From contig NZ_JBILQK010000006.1 of NCBI RefSeq assembly GCF_044373315.1, forward strand, positions 1 to 64,000: a DNA stretch of 64,000 nucleotides, in the 5' to 3' direction. This stretch comes from JACDQM01 sp044373315. Its GTDB lineage: Bacteria; Pseudomonadota; Gammaproteobacteria; Burkholderiales; Burkholderiaceae_C. Below, piece by piece: positions 20,368 through 29,077 of the stretch; within the stretch, counting starts at the first letter, position 1, and each line of letters begins with the position of its first letter. The notes beneath the pieces are model-generated. The model did no database searches, was not told the origin of the DNA, and was given only the letters and a program-made list of their open reading frames with translations. Position numbers and translations under genes: made by a program.

Positions 20368-20391
20368 CAAAAGACGGCCCGCAGGCCGTCC
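20368..20391 (-). terminator. Terminator between the CBS gene and aroC
   Basis: Read leftward, GACGGCC (20390-20384) pairs with GGCCGTC (20379-20373) and is followed by TTTT. It ends transcripts of the CBS-domain gene, so aroC probably has its own promoter. Confidence 0.75.
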
Positions 20392-20412
20392 TTCGCGCGG
20401 GGCCAACCGGGC

Positions 20413-20880
20413 CTAGAGCTTGGACTCGGGCTGCGTCTCGCCCTCCTCGACCGGCCAGTCGCGGATATAGGCCTTGAGCATGCGGTTCTCGAAATCCTGG
20501 CTGTCGACCACCGCCTTGGCCACGTCGTAGAAAGAGATCACGCCATTGAGCGTCCGCCCGCCCAACACCGGCATATAGCGCGCGTGGCGGCCCAGCATCA
20601 TGCGGCGCACCTCGTCCATTTCGGTCTCGGGCGTGCAGGTCAGCGGATGGTCGTCCATCACCGAGCGCACCAGCAGATGGCCGACCGATCCGCCGTTCTT
20701 GACCACGGCCGCGATCACTTCACGGAAGGTCAGCATGCCGACCAGATCGCCATGCTCCATCACCACCAGCGAACCGATGTCGTACTCAGCCATCGTGGTG
20801 ACGGCTTCGGCGAGCGGCTGGTCGGGTTGGACGGTGTAGAGCGTGCCGCCTTTGACACGCAGAATATCGATGACTTTCAT
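20413..20880 (-). CDS. CBS-domain pair protein
   Basis: A 155-residue protein that is little more than two CBS domains. The first is about residues 10-60 (IGSLVVMEHGDLVGMLTFREV) and the second about 73-130 (ARYMPVLGGRTLNGVISFYDVAKAV). CBS pairs bind adenosine nucleotides and act as sensors for partner proteins; no partner is evident. The frame is open to 20961, but MKVIDILRVKG at 20880 is the normal start. It is divergent from metY with 95 bases between them. Confidence 0.9.
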   Translation of the reverse strand: MKVIDILRVKGGTLYTVQPDQPLAEAVTTMAEYDIGSLVVMEHGDLVGMLTFREVIAAVVKNGGSVGHLLVRSVMDDHPLTCTPETEMDEVRRMMLGRHARYMPVLGGRTLNGVISFYDVAKAVVDSQDFENRMLKAYIRDWPVEEGETQPESKL

Positions 20881-20975
20881 GGGGAAGATCCTTTGCCGGC
20901 TGCGACCGACTGGGCCGGAATTGCGCTGTGGGCAACATAGCACACAATCGCGCCACAACACATCTCGGAGACACC

Positions 20976-22280
20976 ATGTCTGGCTTCGCCGACCCCGGCT
21001 TTGACACCTTGGCGCTACACGCTGGCGCTGCGCCCGATCCCACCACGGGTGCCCGCATCACGCCGCTACATCTGAGCACGTCCTTCGTGTTCGAGAGCGC
21101 CGAGCATGCCGCCTCGCTGTTCAATATGGAGCGCGCCGGGCATGTCTATTCGCGTCTGTCCAATCCGACCACAGCCGTCTTCGAGGAGCGTATGGCCGCG
21201 CTTGAAGGCGGCGTCGGCGCCATCGCCACCGCCAGCGGGCAGGCCGCGCTGCACCTGGCCATTGCCACCATCGCCGCGGCCGGCTCGCACATCGTCGCGT
21301 CCAGCAGCCTCTATGGCGGCTCGCACAATCTGCTGCACTACACGCTGGCGCGCTTCGGCATCAGCACCACCTTTGTCAAACCCGGCGACCTCGACGCCTG
21401 GCGCGCCGCGATCCGCCCAGAGACCCGGCTGCTGTTCGGCGAAACCGTCGGCAATCCGGCGATGGATGTGCTGGACATCCCCGGCATCTCGGCCATCGCG
21501 CACGAGGCCGGCCTGCCGATGCTGGTGGACGCCACGCTGTCGACGCCCTATCTGATCCAACCCTTCGCGCATGGCGCGGATCTGGTGTTCCACTCGGCCA
21601 CCAAATTCCTCTGCGGTCACGGCACCGTGGTCGGCGGCGTGCTGGTGGACAGCGGCGGGTTCGATTGGGACGCGGCGCATGCGCGAAGCGGGCGCTTCGC
21701 CGAGTTGTGCGAGCCCTACGCCGGCTTCCACGACATGGTATTCAGCGAGGAAAGCACGGTCGGCGCCTTCCTGCTACGCGCGCGCCGCGAAGGCCTGCGT
21801 GACTTCGGCGCCTGCATGAGTCCGCACACCGCGTGGTTGATGCTGCAGGGCATCGAAACCTTGTCGCTGCGCATGCAGCGCCATGTGGCCAATGCGCAGA
21901 AGGTGGCCGAGTTCCTGGTGGGACAGGACTTCGTCGAGCGCGTCGGCTACCCGGGGCTGGCCTGCCATCCCAGTCATGCGCTGGCCCAGAAGCTGATGCC
22001 GCGCGGCTGCGGCGCGGTGTTCAGCTTCGACATCAAGGGCTCGCGCGAGCAGGGCCGGCGCTTCATCGAGGCGCTGCAGATCTTCTCGCACTTGGCCAAT
22101 GTGGGCGATGCCCGCTCGCTGGTGATCCATCCGGCTTCCACCACGCACAGCCGCATGGACGACGCGGCGCTGGTCCGGGCCGGGATCGGTGCCGGCACGA
22201 TTCGCCTGTCTATCGGCCTGGAAGATGCTGACGACCTGATCTCCGATCTGAAGCGCGCGCTGAAGATTGCCAGCAAGTGA
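20976..22280 (+). CDS. metY: O-acetylhomoserine/O-succinylhomoserine sulfhydrylase-like PLP enzyme
   Basis: A 434-residue Cys/Met-metabolism PLP enzyme. The PLP lysine is Lys210 in HSATKFLCGHGTVVGG. The N-terminal FDTLALHAGAAPDPTTGARITPLHLSTSF and the region YSRLSNPTTAVFEERMAALEGG fit the O-acetylhomoserine aminocarboxypropyltransferase (MetY) group, which is longer than cystathionine synthases (about 380-400 residues). It would make homocysteine or methionine precursors from sulfide. The ATG at 20976 has CGGAG upstream. An alpha/beta hydrolase follows 22 bases later and is probably co-transcribed. Confidence 0.9.
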   Translation: MSGFADPGFDTLALHAGAAPDPTTGARITPLHLSTSFVFESAEHAASLFNMERAGHVYSRLSNPTTAVFEERMAALEGGVGAIATASGQAALHLAIATIAAAGSHIVASSSLYGGSHNLLHYTLARFGISTTFVKPGDLDAWRAAIRPETRLLFGETVGNPAMDVLDIPGISAIAHEAGLPMLVDATLSTPYLIQPFAHGADLVFHSATKFLCGHGTVVGGVLVDSGGFDWDAAHARSGRFAELCEPYAGFHDMVFSEESTVGAFLLRARREGLRDFGACMSPHTAWLMLQGIETLSLRMQRHVANAQKVAEFLVGQDFVERVGYPGLACHPSHALAQKLMPRGCGAVFSFDIKGSREQGRRFIEALQIFSHLANVGDARSLVIHPASTTHSRMDDAALVRAGIGAGTIRLSIGLEDADDLISDLKRALKIASK

Positions 22281-22302
22281 AGAAGCGGAGCGCCTAGACA
22301 TC

Positions 22303-23109
22303 ATGGAACTTCGAGTCCTGGGCCAGACGGCCTATGCCTATACCGGCGGCAAGCGCTTTGACCCCGCCCTGCCCTGCGTCGTCTTCATCCACGGCGCGCT
22401 CAACGACCACAGCGTCTGGACCCTGCTGGCGCGCTGGCATGCACACCATGGCTACAGCGTGCTGGCCGTCGATCTGCCCGGCCATGGCCGCAGCGGCAAT
22501 TGCGCACCGCTGCCCGATGTGCAATGCCTGGCCGATTGGGTCTTGGCGCTGCTGGACGCCGCCGGCGTGGCGCGTGCCGCCCTGGTGGGCCACAGCATGG
22601 GTTCGCTGATCGCGTTGGAGGCCGCTGCGCGCGCACCTGAACGCTCCAGCCATCTGGTGATGGTGGGCACCGCCTATCCGATGAAGGTTTCCGAAGCCCT
22701 GCTGGCCACGGCACGCGAAACACCGCTGAAGGCCATCGACATGGTCAACAGCTTCTCGCACTCGGGGCTGGCGACCAAGCCTTCCTATCCGGGGCCGGGC
22801 GCCTGGCTGCATGGCGGCGGCCGCGCGCTGATGCGACGCATCCAGTCCCGGCAGGGCCAGACCAATCTGTTCGAGCATGACTTCAAGGTCTGCGATGCCT
22901 ATGCCGGCGGCCTGCAGGCGGCCGAGCGCGTCACTTGCCCGGCCAGCCTGATCCTCGGCGAGCGCGACCAGATGACCTCGCCGCGCCAGACCCGCGAGCT
23001 GGCCGCAGCGCTGAAGGCCCGGGTCTATACCGTGCCAGCCGGGCACGCCTTGATGGCCGAATCGCCGGATCCGGTGCTGGCCGCGATGCGGCGCGCGCTG
23101 GCGAACTGA
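22303..23109 (+). CDS. Alpha/beta hydrolase
   Basis: A 268-residue alpha/beta-fold hydrolase. Catalytic residues are visible: oxyanion-hole HG at residues 30-31 (FIHGALNDHSVW), nucleophile Ser98 in GHSMG, an Asp in GERDQMTSP, and the His in PAGHALMAESP. Substrate is unknown. The ATG at 22303 gives the canonical start; the frame is open to 22267. It follows metY closely and likely shares its transcript, but a role in sulfur metabolism is only guessed. Confidence 0.9.
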   Translation: MELRVLGQTAYAYTGGKRFDPALPCVVFIHGALNDHSVWTLLARWHAHHGYSVLAVDLPGHGRSGNCAPLPDVQCLADWVLALLDAAGVARAALVGHSMGSLIALEAAARAPERSSHLVMVGTAYPMKVSEALLATARETPLKAIDMVNSFSHSGLATKPSYPGPGAWLHGGGRALMRRIQSRQGQTNLFEHDFKVCDAYAGGLQAAERVTCPASLILGERDQMTSPRQTRELAAALKARVYTVPAGHALMAESPDPVLAAMRRALAN

Positions 23110-23124
23110 AGTCAGCGCCAGGCG

Positions 23125-24507
23125 CTACCAGCGGCAGCCCTTGCCGCGCAGCGCATCGGCGGCAATCGCGGCCGCGCCCACCAGGCCGCTGTCACGATGC
23201 GCATCGCGGCAGTCGGCCCGCGCCGCGCCCTCGATGCTCTCGCCCAGCTTGCTCTTGCGCTCAGGTGGGTGCGGCAGCAGCTGCAGCACGCCGCGTGAGC
23301 TGCGCACTGAGACCTCGCCCGCGCGCGGCAGCGACAGGTTCAGTTTCGCTGGCGGCGCACTGGCCGAGGCCGAGGGCGGCGTGGCCACATCGTGGCCCAG
23401 CTGCGCGCCCGCGTCAGGGCCAGCGGCGACCGGCAGCCTGGGCGGCGGTGGCAGCAGCGGCAGTGCCGAGGCAGGTGGCGGGATGGCGGAAGTCGCCGGC
23501 ATGGCAGGCGCGCTGGGCAGAGGCTGCAGCTCCGTGGCGTTTGCACTGACGGCTGCGGAGTCAGACAGCTTTTCGATCGGCCGCTCGATCGGTGTCGGCT
23601 GACGCGGCGCCGCAGGCAGGGCTGCCACCTCCGGCGGGGACTCGGCCTTGGCCGCAGCCGGCGCCAGCGGTGCGGTGGGCGCGCGGCGCGAGATGGCCGC
23701 AGGCTCCGGCAGGCTCGAACGCTGTACGGTCGGCAGGCTGAGCCCGGGCACAGCCTCCACCAGCTCAGACACTGCTGGCAATGGCCCGGTGCGTTCCAGC
23801 GCCGGTGTGCTGGGCGTGGGCAAGCGCAGCCGAGGCGCAGGTGCCAGTGCAGCCGCCGCAGCGGTCGCATCAATCGCCGACAAGGCTGGCGTCGCCAGGC
23901 GTTCGACCGCCGCCGGCGGCGGCTCCAGGCGTCTAGGTACGGTCGGCGCAGCTGGCAATGCAGCCGATAAGGGAGGCAGCACGGCCGCAGCGCTCGCGTC
24001 ATCGCTGCCGGCCGCACTCGACAAGGGCTGCAGCGAGTCGGGCACACGCCCCACGCTTTGAGGGCTGCTTAGGCCGTTGGAAACCGCCGCAGGTTCCGTA
24101 CTGCTGAGCGGCGCGACATCACCCAGGGGCTGCACCGCTTGTTGTGCATCTCGCGCTTGCCACAGGCCCAGCCTCGCGGCGCCTGGCTCAGGCGCTCGTG
24201 CTGCGGCATCCGATTCGGCGCGCACCGCGCCGCCGAATCGTCGGGACTTGGCCTCGCCCTGCGGGCCATTGTCCGGGACAGGCGGCGCTGGTGGACCGCT
24301 GCGGGCCTGGGGCTCATCCCAGCGCAGGCGCACGCTCAGGCTGCCCCAGGCGCCCTCACCCGGCCTCGCTTGCCCGCCGGGGGTGTTGCCCAGCATCAGC
24401 ACCAGCCAGACGTGCAGCAACAGCGCCAGCACAAGGCATTGGCGCAGGCGCTGTTCGGCCAATCGAGGCTGCCTCGTCAAAGCTAGGGTCGAAGGTAGTT
24501 GCAGCAC
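23125..24507 (-). CDS. Proline/alanine-rich membrane-anchored protein of unknown function
   Basis: A 460-residue protein I do not recognise. After a basic start (residues 1-23), one hydrophobic segment (LVLALLLHVWLVLMLG, about 25-40) would anchor it. The rest is low-complexity, dominated by Pro, Ala, Ser and Leu, and ends in a short ordered region (LNLSLPRAGEVSVRSSRGVLQLLPHP, about 390-415, and a Cys-containing tail). This plan resembles TonB-like or cell-envelope spanning proteins, but no TonB C-terminal motif is evident. Codon use is normal for the region. The start is a GTG with no clear ribosome-binding site. Gene on opposite strand to its neighbours. Confidence 0.65.
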   Translation of the reverse strand: MLQLPSTLALTRQPRLAEQRLRQCLVLALLLHVWLVLMLGNTPGGQARPGEGAWGSLSVRLRWDEPQARSGPPAPPVPDNGPQGEAKSRRFGGAVRAESDAAARAPEPGAARLGLWQARDAQQAVQPLGDVAPLSSTEPAAVSNGLSSPQSVGRVPDSLQPLSSAAGSDDASAAAVLPPLSAALPAAPTVPRRLEPPPAAVERLATPALSAIDATAAAAALAPAPRLRLPTPSTPALERTGPLPAVSELVEAVPGLSLPTVQRSSLPEPAAISRRAPTAPLAPAAAKAESPPEVAALPAAPRQPTPIERPIEKLSDSAAVSANATELQPLPSAPAMPATSAIPPPASALPLLPPPPRLPVAAGPDAGAQLGHDVATPPSASASAPPAKLNLSLPRAGEVSVRSSRGVLQLLPHPPERKSKLGESIEGAARADCRDAHRDSGLVGAAAIAADALRGKGCRW

Positions 24508-24635
24508 GGCAGACGCGGAGGGCGCAGTCGGAGAAGCCGGAATGCCGCGCAGTGTGCCAGAGCGGGCTTGTCCCGATGGTGGTCGGCGCGGCTTGCGCGT
24601 GCAATCAGGCCCTCTCCCACTGCATCCGCCCGAAC

Positions 24636-24965
24636 ATGAGCCAGAGCGCCGATCTCGACCGCGTGAAGAGCTTCAGCAGCTTCGCTGAGTTCTACCCCTT
24701 CTACTTGGGCGAGCACAGCAATCGCATGTGCCGCCGCCTGCACTTCCTGGGCTCGACGCTGGCGCTGCTGTGCCTGGGCATGCTGGTACGCAGTGGCGAC
24801 TGGAGCTGGCTGCTGTACGGCCTGCTGGCCGGCTATGGCTGCGCCTGGCTCGGCCACTTCGGCTTTGAGAAGAACAAGCCGGCCTCGTTCAAGCGCCCGC
24901 TCTACAGCTTCATGGGTGACTGGGTGATGTATCGCGACATCTGGCTTGGCCGGGTCAAGCTCTGA
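24636..24965 (+). CDS. Mpo1-like / DUF962 family membrane protein
   Basis: A 109-residue protein with two hydrophobic spans (residues about 37-51 and 58-73). The N-terminal FAEFYPFYLGEHSNRMCRRLHFLGS and the later HFGFEKNKPASFKRPLYSFMGDW are hallmarks of the DUF962/YGL010w family. Yeast Mpo1 in this family is an iron-dependent dioxygenase in 2-hydroxy-fatty-acid breakdown; the His residues near 27, 36 and 75 could serve metal binding (inference). The frame is open further upstream, but ATG 24636 gives the family length. No good ribosome-binding site. Confidence 0.85.
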   Translation: MSQSADLDRVKSFSSFAEFYPFYLGEHSNRMCRRLHFLGSTLALLCLGMLVRSGDWSWLLYGLLAGYGCAWLGHFGFEKNKPASFKRPLYSFMGDWVMYRDIWLGRVKL

Positions 24966-24980
24966 CCCCGTCCCCGGTGC

Positions 24981-25946
24981 TCAAGCGAGTGTGCGGCGCA
25001 GATTGAGCAGCATGTCGGCCACCATTTCAGGCAGCTCGTACCGAAGCTTCCAGCCCCAGTCTTGCTGGGCCACGCGGTCGTCAATGCGCTGCGGCCAGCT
25101 GGCGGCGATGGCCTGACGAAAGTCCGGCGCATAGCGGATCTCGAAGCCGGGGATGTGCTTGCGGATCTCGGTAGCGATCTCGGCCGGCGTGAAGCTGATG
25201 CCAGCAAGGTTGTAGGAGCCGCGCTGGGTGATCGCCTCGGCCGGCGCTTCCATCAGCTCGATCGTGGCGCGCAGCGCATCGCTCATGTACATCATCGGCA
25301 AGGCCTGACCCTCTTCGAGGAAGCAGCTGTAGCGGCCCTCCTTCAGCGCGGCATGGAAGATCTCCACAGCGTAGTCGGTGGTGCCGCCGCCCGGCGGCGT
25401 CTTCCAGCTGATCAGGCCCGGATAACGCAGGCTGCGCACGTCAACGCCGTGGTTGGCGTGGTACCAGGCGCACCAGCGCTCGCCGGCCAACTTGGAGATG
25501 CCGTAGACCGTGGTCGGGTCCATCACCGTGCTCTGCGGCGTGTCGAGCGCCGGCGTGCCAGGGCCGAAGGCGGCGATGGAGCTGGGCCAGAACACGCGCT
25601 CCAGCTTGGCGGTGCGCGCCAGCTCCAACACATTGAGCAGGCCCTTCATGTTCAGGTCCCAGGCCCACATCGGGTGCTTCTCGCCACTGGCTGATAGCGC
25701 CGCCGCCAGGTGATAGATCTGCGTGATGCTGTGGCGTTTCACAACTGCGGTCAGCGCGGCGGCGTCGGTCACGTCCAGCATCTCGTGTGCCAACTGCGGC
25801 ACGCGGCCTTGCGGGGCCACATCGCTGGTGATGACGGCGTCATTGCCGTGACGCTGGGCCAGTTCCAGCGCCAGCTCACTGCCGATCTGCCCGTTGGCAC
25901 CAATGATCAGGATGCGGGGGCTTTTCTTTTGCTTCGTCGTCGTCAT
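24981..25946 (-). CDS. L-threonine 3-dehydrogenase (SDR/epimerase type)
   Basis: A 321-residue NAD-dependent extended SDR protein. The nucleotide motif is GANGQIG at residues 16-22, and the catalytic YxxxK is Tyr148-Lys152 in VYGISKLAGE. Sequence and context match the epimerase-like L-threonine dehydrogenases that oxidise threonine to 2-amino-3-ketobutyrate, the substrate of Kbl. The kbl stop lies two bases upstream, so the pair is one operon. The Zn-type Tdh would look quite different; this is the SDR class. The N-terminus (MTTTKQKKSPRILIIG) has a short Lys-rich lead. Confidence 0.9.
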   Translation of the reverse strand: MTTTKQKKSPRILIIGANGQIGSELALELAQRHGNDAVITSDVAPQGRVPQLAHEMLDVTDAAALTAVVKRHSITQIYHLAAALSASGEKHPMWAWDLNMKGLLNVLELARTAKLERVFWPSSIAAFGPGTPALDTPQSTVMDPTTVYGISKLAGERWCAWYHANHGVDVRSLRYPGLISWKTPPGGGTTDYAVEIFHAALKEGRYSCFLEEGQALPMMYMSDALRATIELMEAPAEAITQRGSYNLAGISFTPAEIATEIRKHIPGFEIRYAPDFRQAIAASWPQRIDDRVAQQDWGWKLRYELPEMVADMLLNLRRTLA

Positions 25947-25948
25947 GC

Positions 25949-27154
25949 TCAGGCCTTGATCAATCCAAGTTCACGTCCGGCCTGCGCGAAGGCGGCCACG
26001 GCACGCTCCAGGTGTTCACGCTCGTGCACGGCCGAAATCTGCACGCGGATGCGCGCCTGGCCTTTGGGCACTACCGGGAAGAAGAAACCCACGGCATAGA
26101 CACCCAGTTCCAGCAGGCGCGCGCTCAGGCGCTGCGCCATCACCGCGTCATAGACCATGATTGGCACGATCGGGTGGGTGCCGGGCTTGATCTCGAAGCC
26201 TGCTTGCTGGATGGCCGCGCGGAAATACGCCGTGCTGGCCTCCAGCTTGTCGCGCAAGGCCGTTGAGCCTTCCAGCAAGTCCAGCACCGCGATCGAGGCG
26301 CCGACAATGGACGGCGCCACCGTGTTGGAGAACAGGTAGGGGCGCGAGCGCTGACGCAGCAGCTCGATCACTTCCTTGCGGCCGCTGGTGAAGCCGCCCG
26401 AGGCACCGCCCAGCGCCTTGCCCAAGGTGCCTGTGATGATGTCGATCTTGCCGAACACCTCGCAATATTCATGCGTGCCGCGGCCCGTCTTGCCCAGGAA
26501 GCCGCTGGCATGGCATTCGTCGATGCCCAGCAGCGCGCCATAGCGGTCAGTGATGGCCCGGATCTGGTCGAGTTGCGCAATGGTGCCGTCCATCGAAAAC
26601 ACGCCGTCGGTGAAGACCAGCTTGAAGCGGGCACCATCCGCCTCGGCCTGCTGCAGGCAGCGCTCAAGGTCGGCCATGTCGTTGTGCTTGTAGCGATAGC
26701 GCTTGGCCTTGCACAGGCGAATGCCGTCGATGATGGAGGCGTGGTTCAGCTCGTCGCTGATGATCGCGTCTTGCTCGCCCAGCAGCGGTTCGAACAGGCC
26801 GCCGTTGGCATCAAAGGCCGCCGCGTAAAGAATGGTGTCCTCGGTGCCGAGGAAGCGGGCCAGGCGCTGCTCCAGCGTCTTGTGCAGGTCCTGCGTGCCG
26901 CAGATAAAGCGCACCGACGAGAGGCCGTAGCCATGCGTGTCCAACGCGTGATGCGCGGCGGACAGCACGGCTGGGTGCGCGGACAGACCCAGGTAGTTGT
27001 TGGCGCAGAGATTGATCACCTCGCGGCCGTCGTTGGTGTGCACGACGGCGCCCTGCGGACCGGTGATGACGCGCTCGCTCTTGAACAGGCCGGCGTCGCG
27101 GATCGTCTGCAGTTCCTGACGCAGATGCGCATAGAAGTCTTCTGCGGTGCTCAT
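25949..27154 (-). CDS. kbl: 2-amino-3-ketobutyrate CoA ligase (glycine C-acetyltransferase)
   Basis: A 401-residue alpha-oxoamine synthase that splits 2-amino-3-ketobutyrate with CoA to glycine and acetyl-CoA. The PLP lysine is Lys246 in TGTLGKALGG. Other family blocks are NNYLGLSAHP near residue 52, LNHASIIDGIRL near 136, and DECHASGFLG near 212. The ATG at 27154 has CAGGAG upstream; the open frame continues to 27247 through the divergent promoter. First gene of the kbl-tdh operon, divergent from an XRE regulator. Confidence 0.96.
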   Translation of the reverse strand: MSTAEDFYAHLRQELQTIRDAGLFKSERVITGPQGAVVHTNDGREVINLCANNYLGLSAHPAVLSAAHHALDTHGYGLSSVRFICGTQDLHKTLEQRLARFLGTEDTILYAAAFDANGGLFEPLLGEQDAIISDELNHASIIDGIRLCKAKRYRYKHNDMADLERCLQQAEADGARFKLVFTDGVFSMDGTIAQLDQIRAITDRYGALLGIDECHASGFLGKTGRGTHEYCEVFGKIDIITGTLGKALGGASGGFTSGRKEVIELLRQRSRPYLFSNTVAPSIVGASIAVLDLLEGSTALRDKLEASTAYFRAAIQQAGFEIKPGTHPIVPIMVYDAVMAQRLSARLLELGVYAVGFFFPVVPKGQARIRVQISAVHEREHLERAVAAFAQAGRELGLIKA

Positions 27155-27194
27155 GCTGGGGTCTCCTGGTGCACAATTCACTAAATAGAACGCA

Positions 27195-27210
27195 GTTCGA
27201 TATATCGAAC
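27195..27210. promoter_or_regulatory. Perfect 16-bp palindrome between kbl and the XRE regulator
   Basis: GTTCGATATATCGAAC is a perfect palindrome midway in the 96-base divergent intergenic region, 41 bases from the kbl start and 40 bases from the regulator start. AT-rich CGATATATCG-type dyads suit an XRE helix-turn-helix dimer. It probably lets the regulator control kbl-tdh and itself (inference). Confidence 0.72.
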
Positions 27211-27250
27211 TTGTGTGCAGTATCTGAGATTTTCTTTTCAAGGTCAAGCC

Positions 27251-27829
27251 ATGTCCACACTCCTAGTCGACCCCACAGAGCCGCCGCGCGTGGGCGCCAC
27301 CCTGCAGGCGCTGCGTCAGGCCCAGGGCTTGTCCTTGGATGAGTTGTCTCGGCGTGCCGGCGTCTCCAAGTCGATGTTGTCGCAGATCGAGCGCAACCAG
27401 GCCAATCCCACGGTGGCCGTGGTCTGGCGCTTGGCGAACGCGCTGCGGGTGGAACTGTCGGAGCTGCTCAGCGGTGCGCGCTCAAATGCACCAGCCATCG
27501 AGACCGTGGCCTCGCACGCTACGCCCGGCCTCAACAGCCCGGACGGGCTGTGCCATCTGCGCATCCTGGGCCCGATCGACCTGGCGGGCCAATTCGAGTG
27601 GTACGAGCTGAGCATCAAGCCGGGTGGTGCACTCGAATCCGCCCCGCATGAACCAGGATCGCGCGAGCACCTCAGCGTGCTGTCCGGCAGCCTGGAAGTG
27701 ACAGCGGGCGGTGCTGAGCAGACCGTCAAGACCGGCGAGACGGCACGCTACGCCGTGGATGGCGTGCATGCCATCCGCAACAAGGGCAAGCAAGCGGCCA
27801 GCGCGCTGCTGGTGGTGATCAACGCCTGA
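27251..27829 (+). CDS. XRE-family regulator with cupin sensor domain
   Basis: A 192-residue regulator. A lambda-repressor-like helix-turn-helix lies at residues 16-72 (LRQAQGLSLDELSRRAGVSKSMLSQIERNQ), and a small-molecule-binding cupin fold fills residues about 110-190 (ESAPHEPGSREHLSVLSGSLEV, ETARYAVDGVHAIRN). This domain pair is widespread in regulators of amino-acid and polyamine metabolism. Divergence from kbl-tdh suggests it senses threonine, glycine or a product. The ATG at 27251 has AAGG only, a weak site. Confidence 0.93.
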   Translation: MSTLLVDPTEPPRVGATLQALRQAQGLSLDELSRRAGVSKSMLSQIERNQANPTVAVVWRLANALRVELSELLSGARSNAPAIETVASHATPGLNSPDGLCHLRILGPIDLAGQFEWYELSIKPGGALESAPHEPGSREHLSVLSGSLEVTAGGAEQTVKTGETARYAVDGVHAIRNKGKQAASALLVVINA

Positions 27830-27850
27830 GGCGTGGCCGCAGTCAGGCGC

Positions 27851-29077
27851 TTAGCGCAACAAGTCAGCCAAGGACGTACGCTCCCAGTCGCTGCGCCGCC
27901 ACAGCGGCTGCAGGCTGTTGCTGCTGCACTGGGCAAGCAAGGCGTTGAGCAGCGGTGCTGCCGGCGTGTTCTCGGGGGCATGCAGCAACACCAGGCGCTG
28001 CGCGCCCGCCTCGTCGAGTCGGCCCAGCAGATCGAGCGTCAGCAGCGTGTCCAGAACGGGTTCCATCTGCAAAGGATCGACGCGCAGGCGTTTGGCCAGC
28101 GCCAGCGCGGACACGCCTCCTTCGCCTCGCGATTGGCTGCGCCATAGTTCGCGCAGACACTCAAGCGCCAGCTCAAGCTCGAAACCAGGCACCTCTGGCC
28201 GGTACAGCAGCCGGGACGCCAGCGCCGGCGCATTGGCCGCGAGCAAAGCCCCAAGCAGCACGATCACCCAGCCCAGGTAGAGCCAGATCAGGAAGATGGG
28301 CAAGGTGGCGAAGGCGCCGTATAGCGTCGAATAGGTGGGCACCTGCTTAACGTAGAGCGCCAGCAGGGTCTTGGCCAAGTTGAAGCCCAGTGCCACGAAG
28401 ACCCCGCCCAGCAAGGCGTGGCGCCAGCGCACATGGGTGTTGGGCACGTAGTGGAACAAGCCGCCCACCGCTAGCGTCAGCACTAGCAACTCCAGCACGC
28501 TCAGCAGGCTACTGAGCCCGCCGGGCAGGCCGGTGACCCAACCTTTGCCGGCGGTGATGGCATAGCTGGTCAGCGTCAGGCTGGCACCCAGCAGCAAGGG
28601 CCCGAGCGTCAGTGCCGCCCAGTACACCAACACCCGCTGCGCAAACGGGCGTGGCCGCTGGACGCGCCAGATGCGGTTCAGCGTGCGGTCGATGGTCAGC
28701 ATCACCATCAGCGCGGTGACACCCAGTACCACCAGACCAACCAGCCCCAAGCGGTTGGCCTTGGCGGCAAACTGGGTCAGTGCCGCCAGCACGGGGCGCG
28801 CGATATTGGTCGGGATCAGACTCTGGAGGAAGTACTTCTCCAGCGCCTGCTGGAAGGACGAGAAAATCGGGAAAGCGGTGAACAAGGCCAGCATCACTGT
28901 GATCAGCGGCACCAGCGATATCAGTGTGGTGAAGGTCAGACTGCCGGCGGTCTGGCCGAGCCGTTCCTCGCGAAAGCGCAGGCGCAGCATCTGGAAGCTG
29001 GCGACCCAGGGCCAGCGGATGAGTTCGCCGACCAGATCGATCGCGAAGCATCGTTGAAGCAGAGAGCGGGATGACAT
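27851..29077 (-). CDS. YihY/virulence-factor BrkB family membrane protein
   Basis: A 408-residue protein with about six membrane spans in its first 290 residues (LTFTTLISLVPLITVMLALFTAFPIFS, GLVVLGVTALMVMLT, and so on) followed by a soluble tail of about 120 residues. The block LRFREERLGQTAGSLTFTTL is typical of YihY (UPF0761). Function is unknown for the family; it was once mis-called ribonuclease BN. The tail (SALALAKRLRVDPLQMEPVLDTLLTLDLLGRLDE) looks like a winged-helix fold. The ATG at 29077 lies in a 26-base inverted repeat and lacks a good ribosome-binding site. Confidence 0.9.
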   Translation of the reverse strand: MSSRSLLQRCFAIDLVGELIRWPWVASFQMLRLRFREERLGQTAGSLTFTTLISLVPLITVMLALFTAFPIFSSFQQALEKYFLQSLIPTNIARPVLAALTQFAAKANRLGLVGLVVLGVTALMVMLTIDRTLNRIWRVQRPRPFAQRVLVYWAALTLGPLLLGASLTLTSYAITAGKGWVTGLPGGLSSLLSVLELLVLTLAVGGLFHYVPNTHVRWRHALLGGVFVALGFNLAKTLLALYVKQVPTYSTLYGAFATLPIFLIWLYLGWVIVLLGALLAANAPALASRLLYRPEVPGFELELALECLRELWRSQSRGEGGVSALALAKRLRVDPLQMEPVLDTLLTLDLLGRLDEAGAQRLVLLHAPENTPAAPLLNALLAQCSSNSLQPLWRRSDWERTSLADLLR

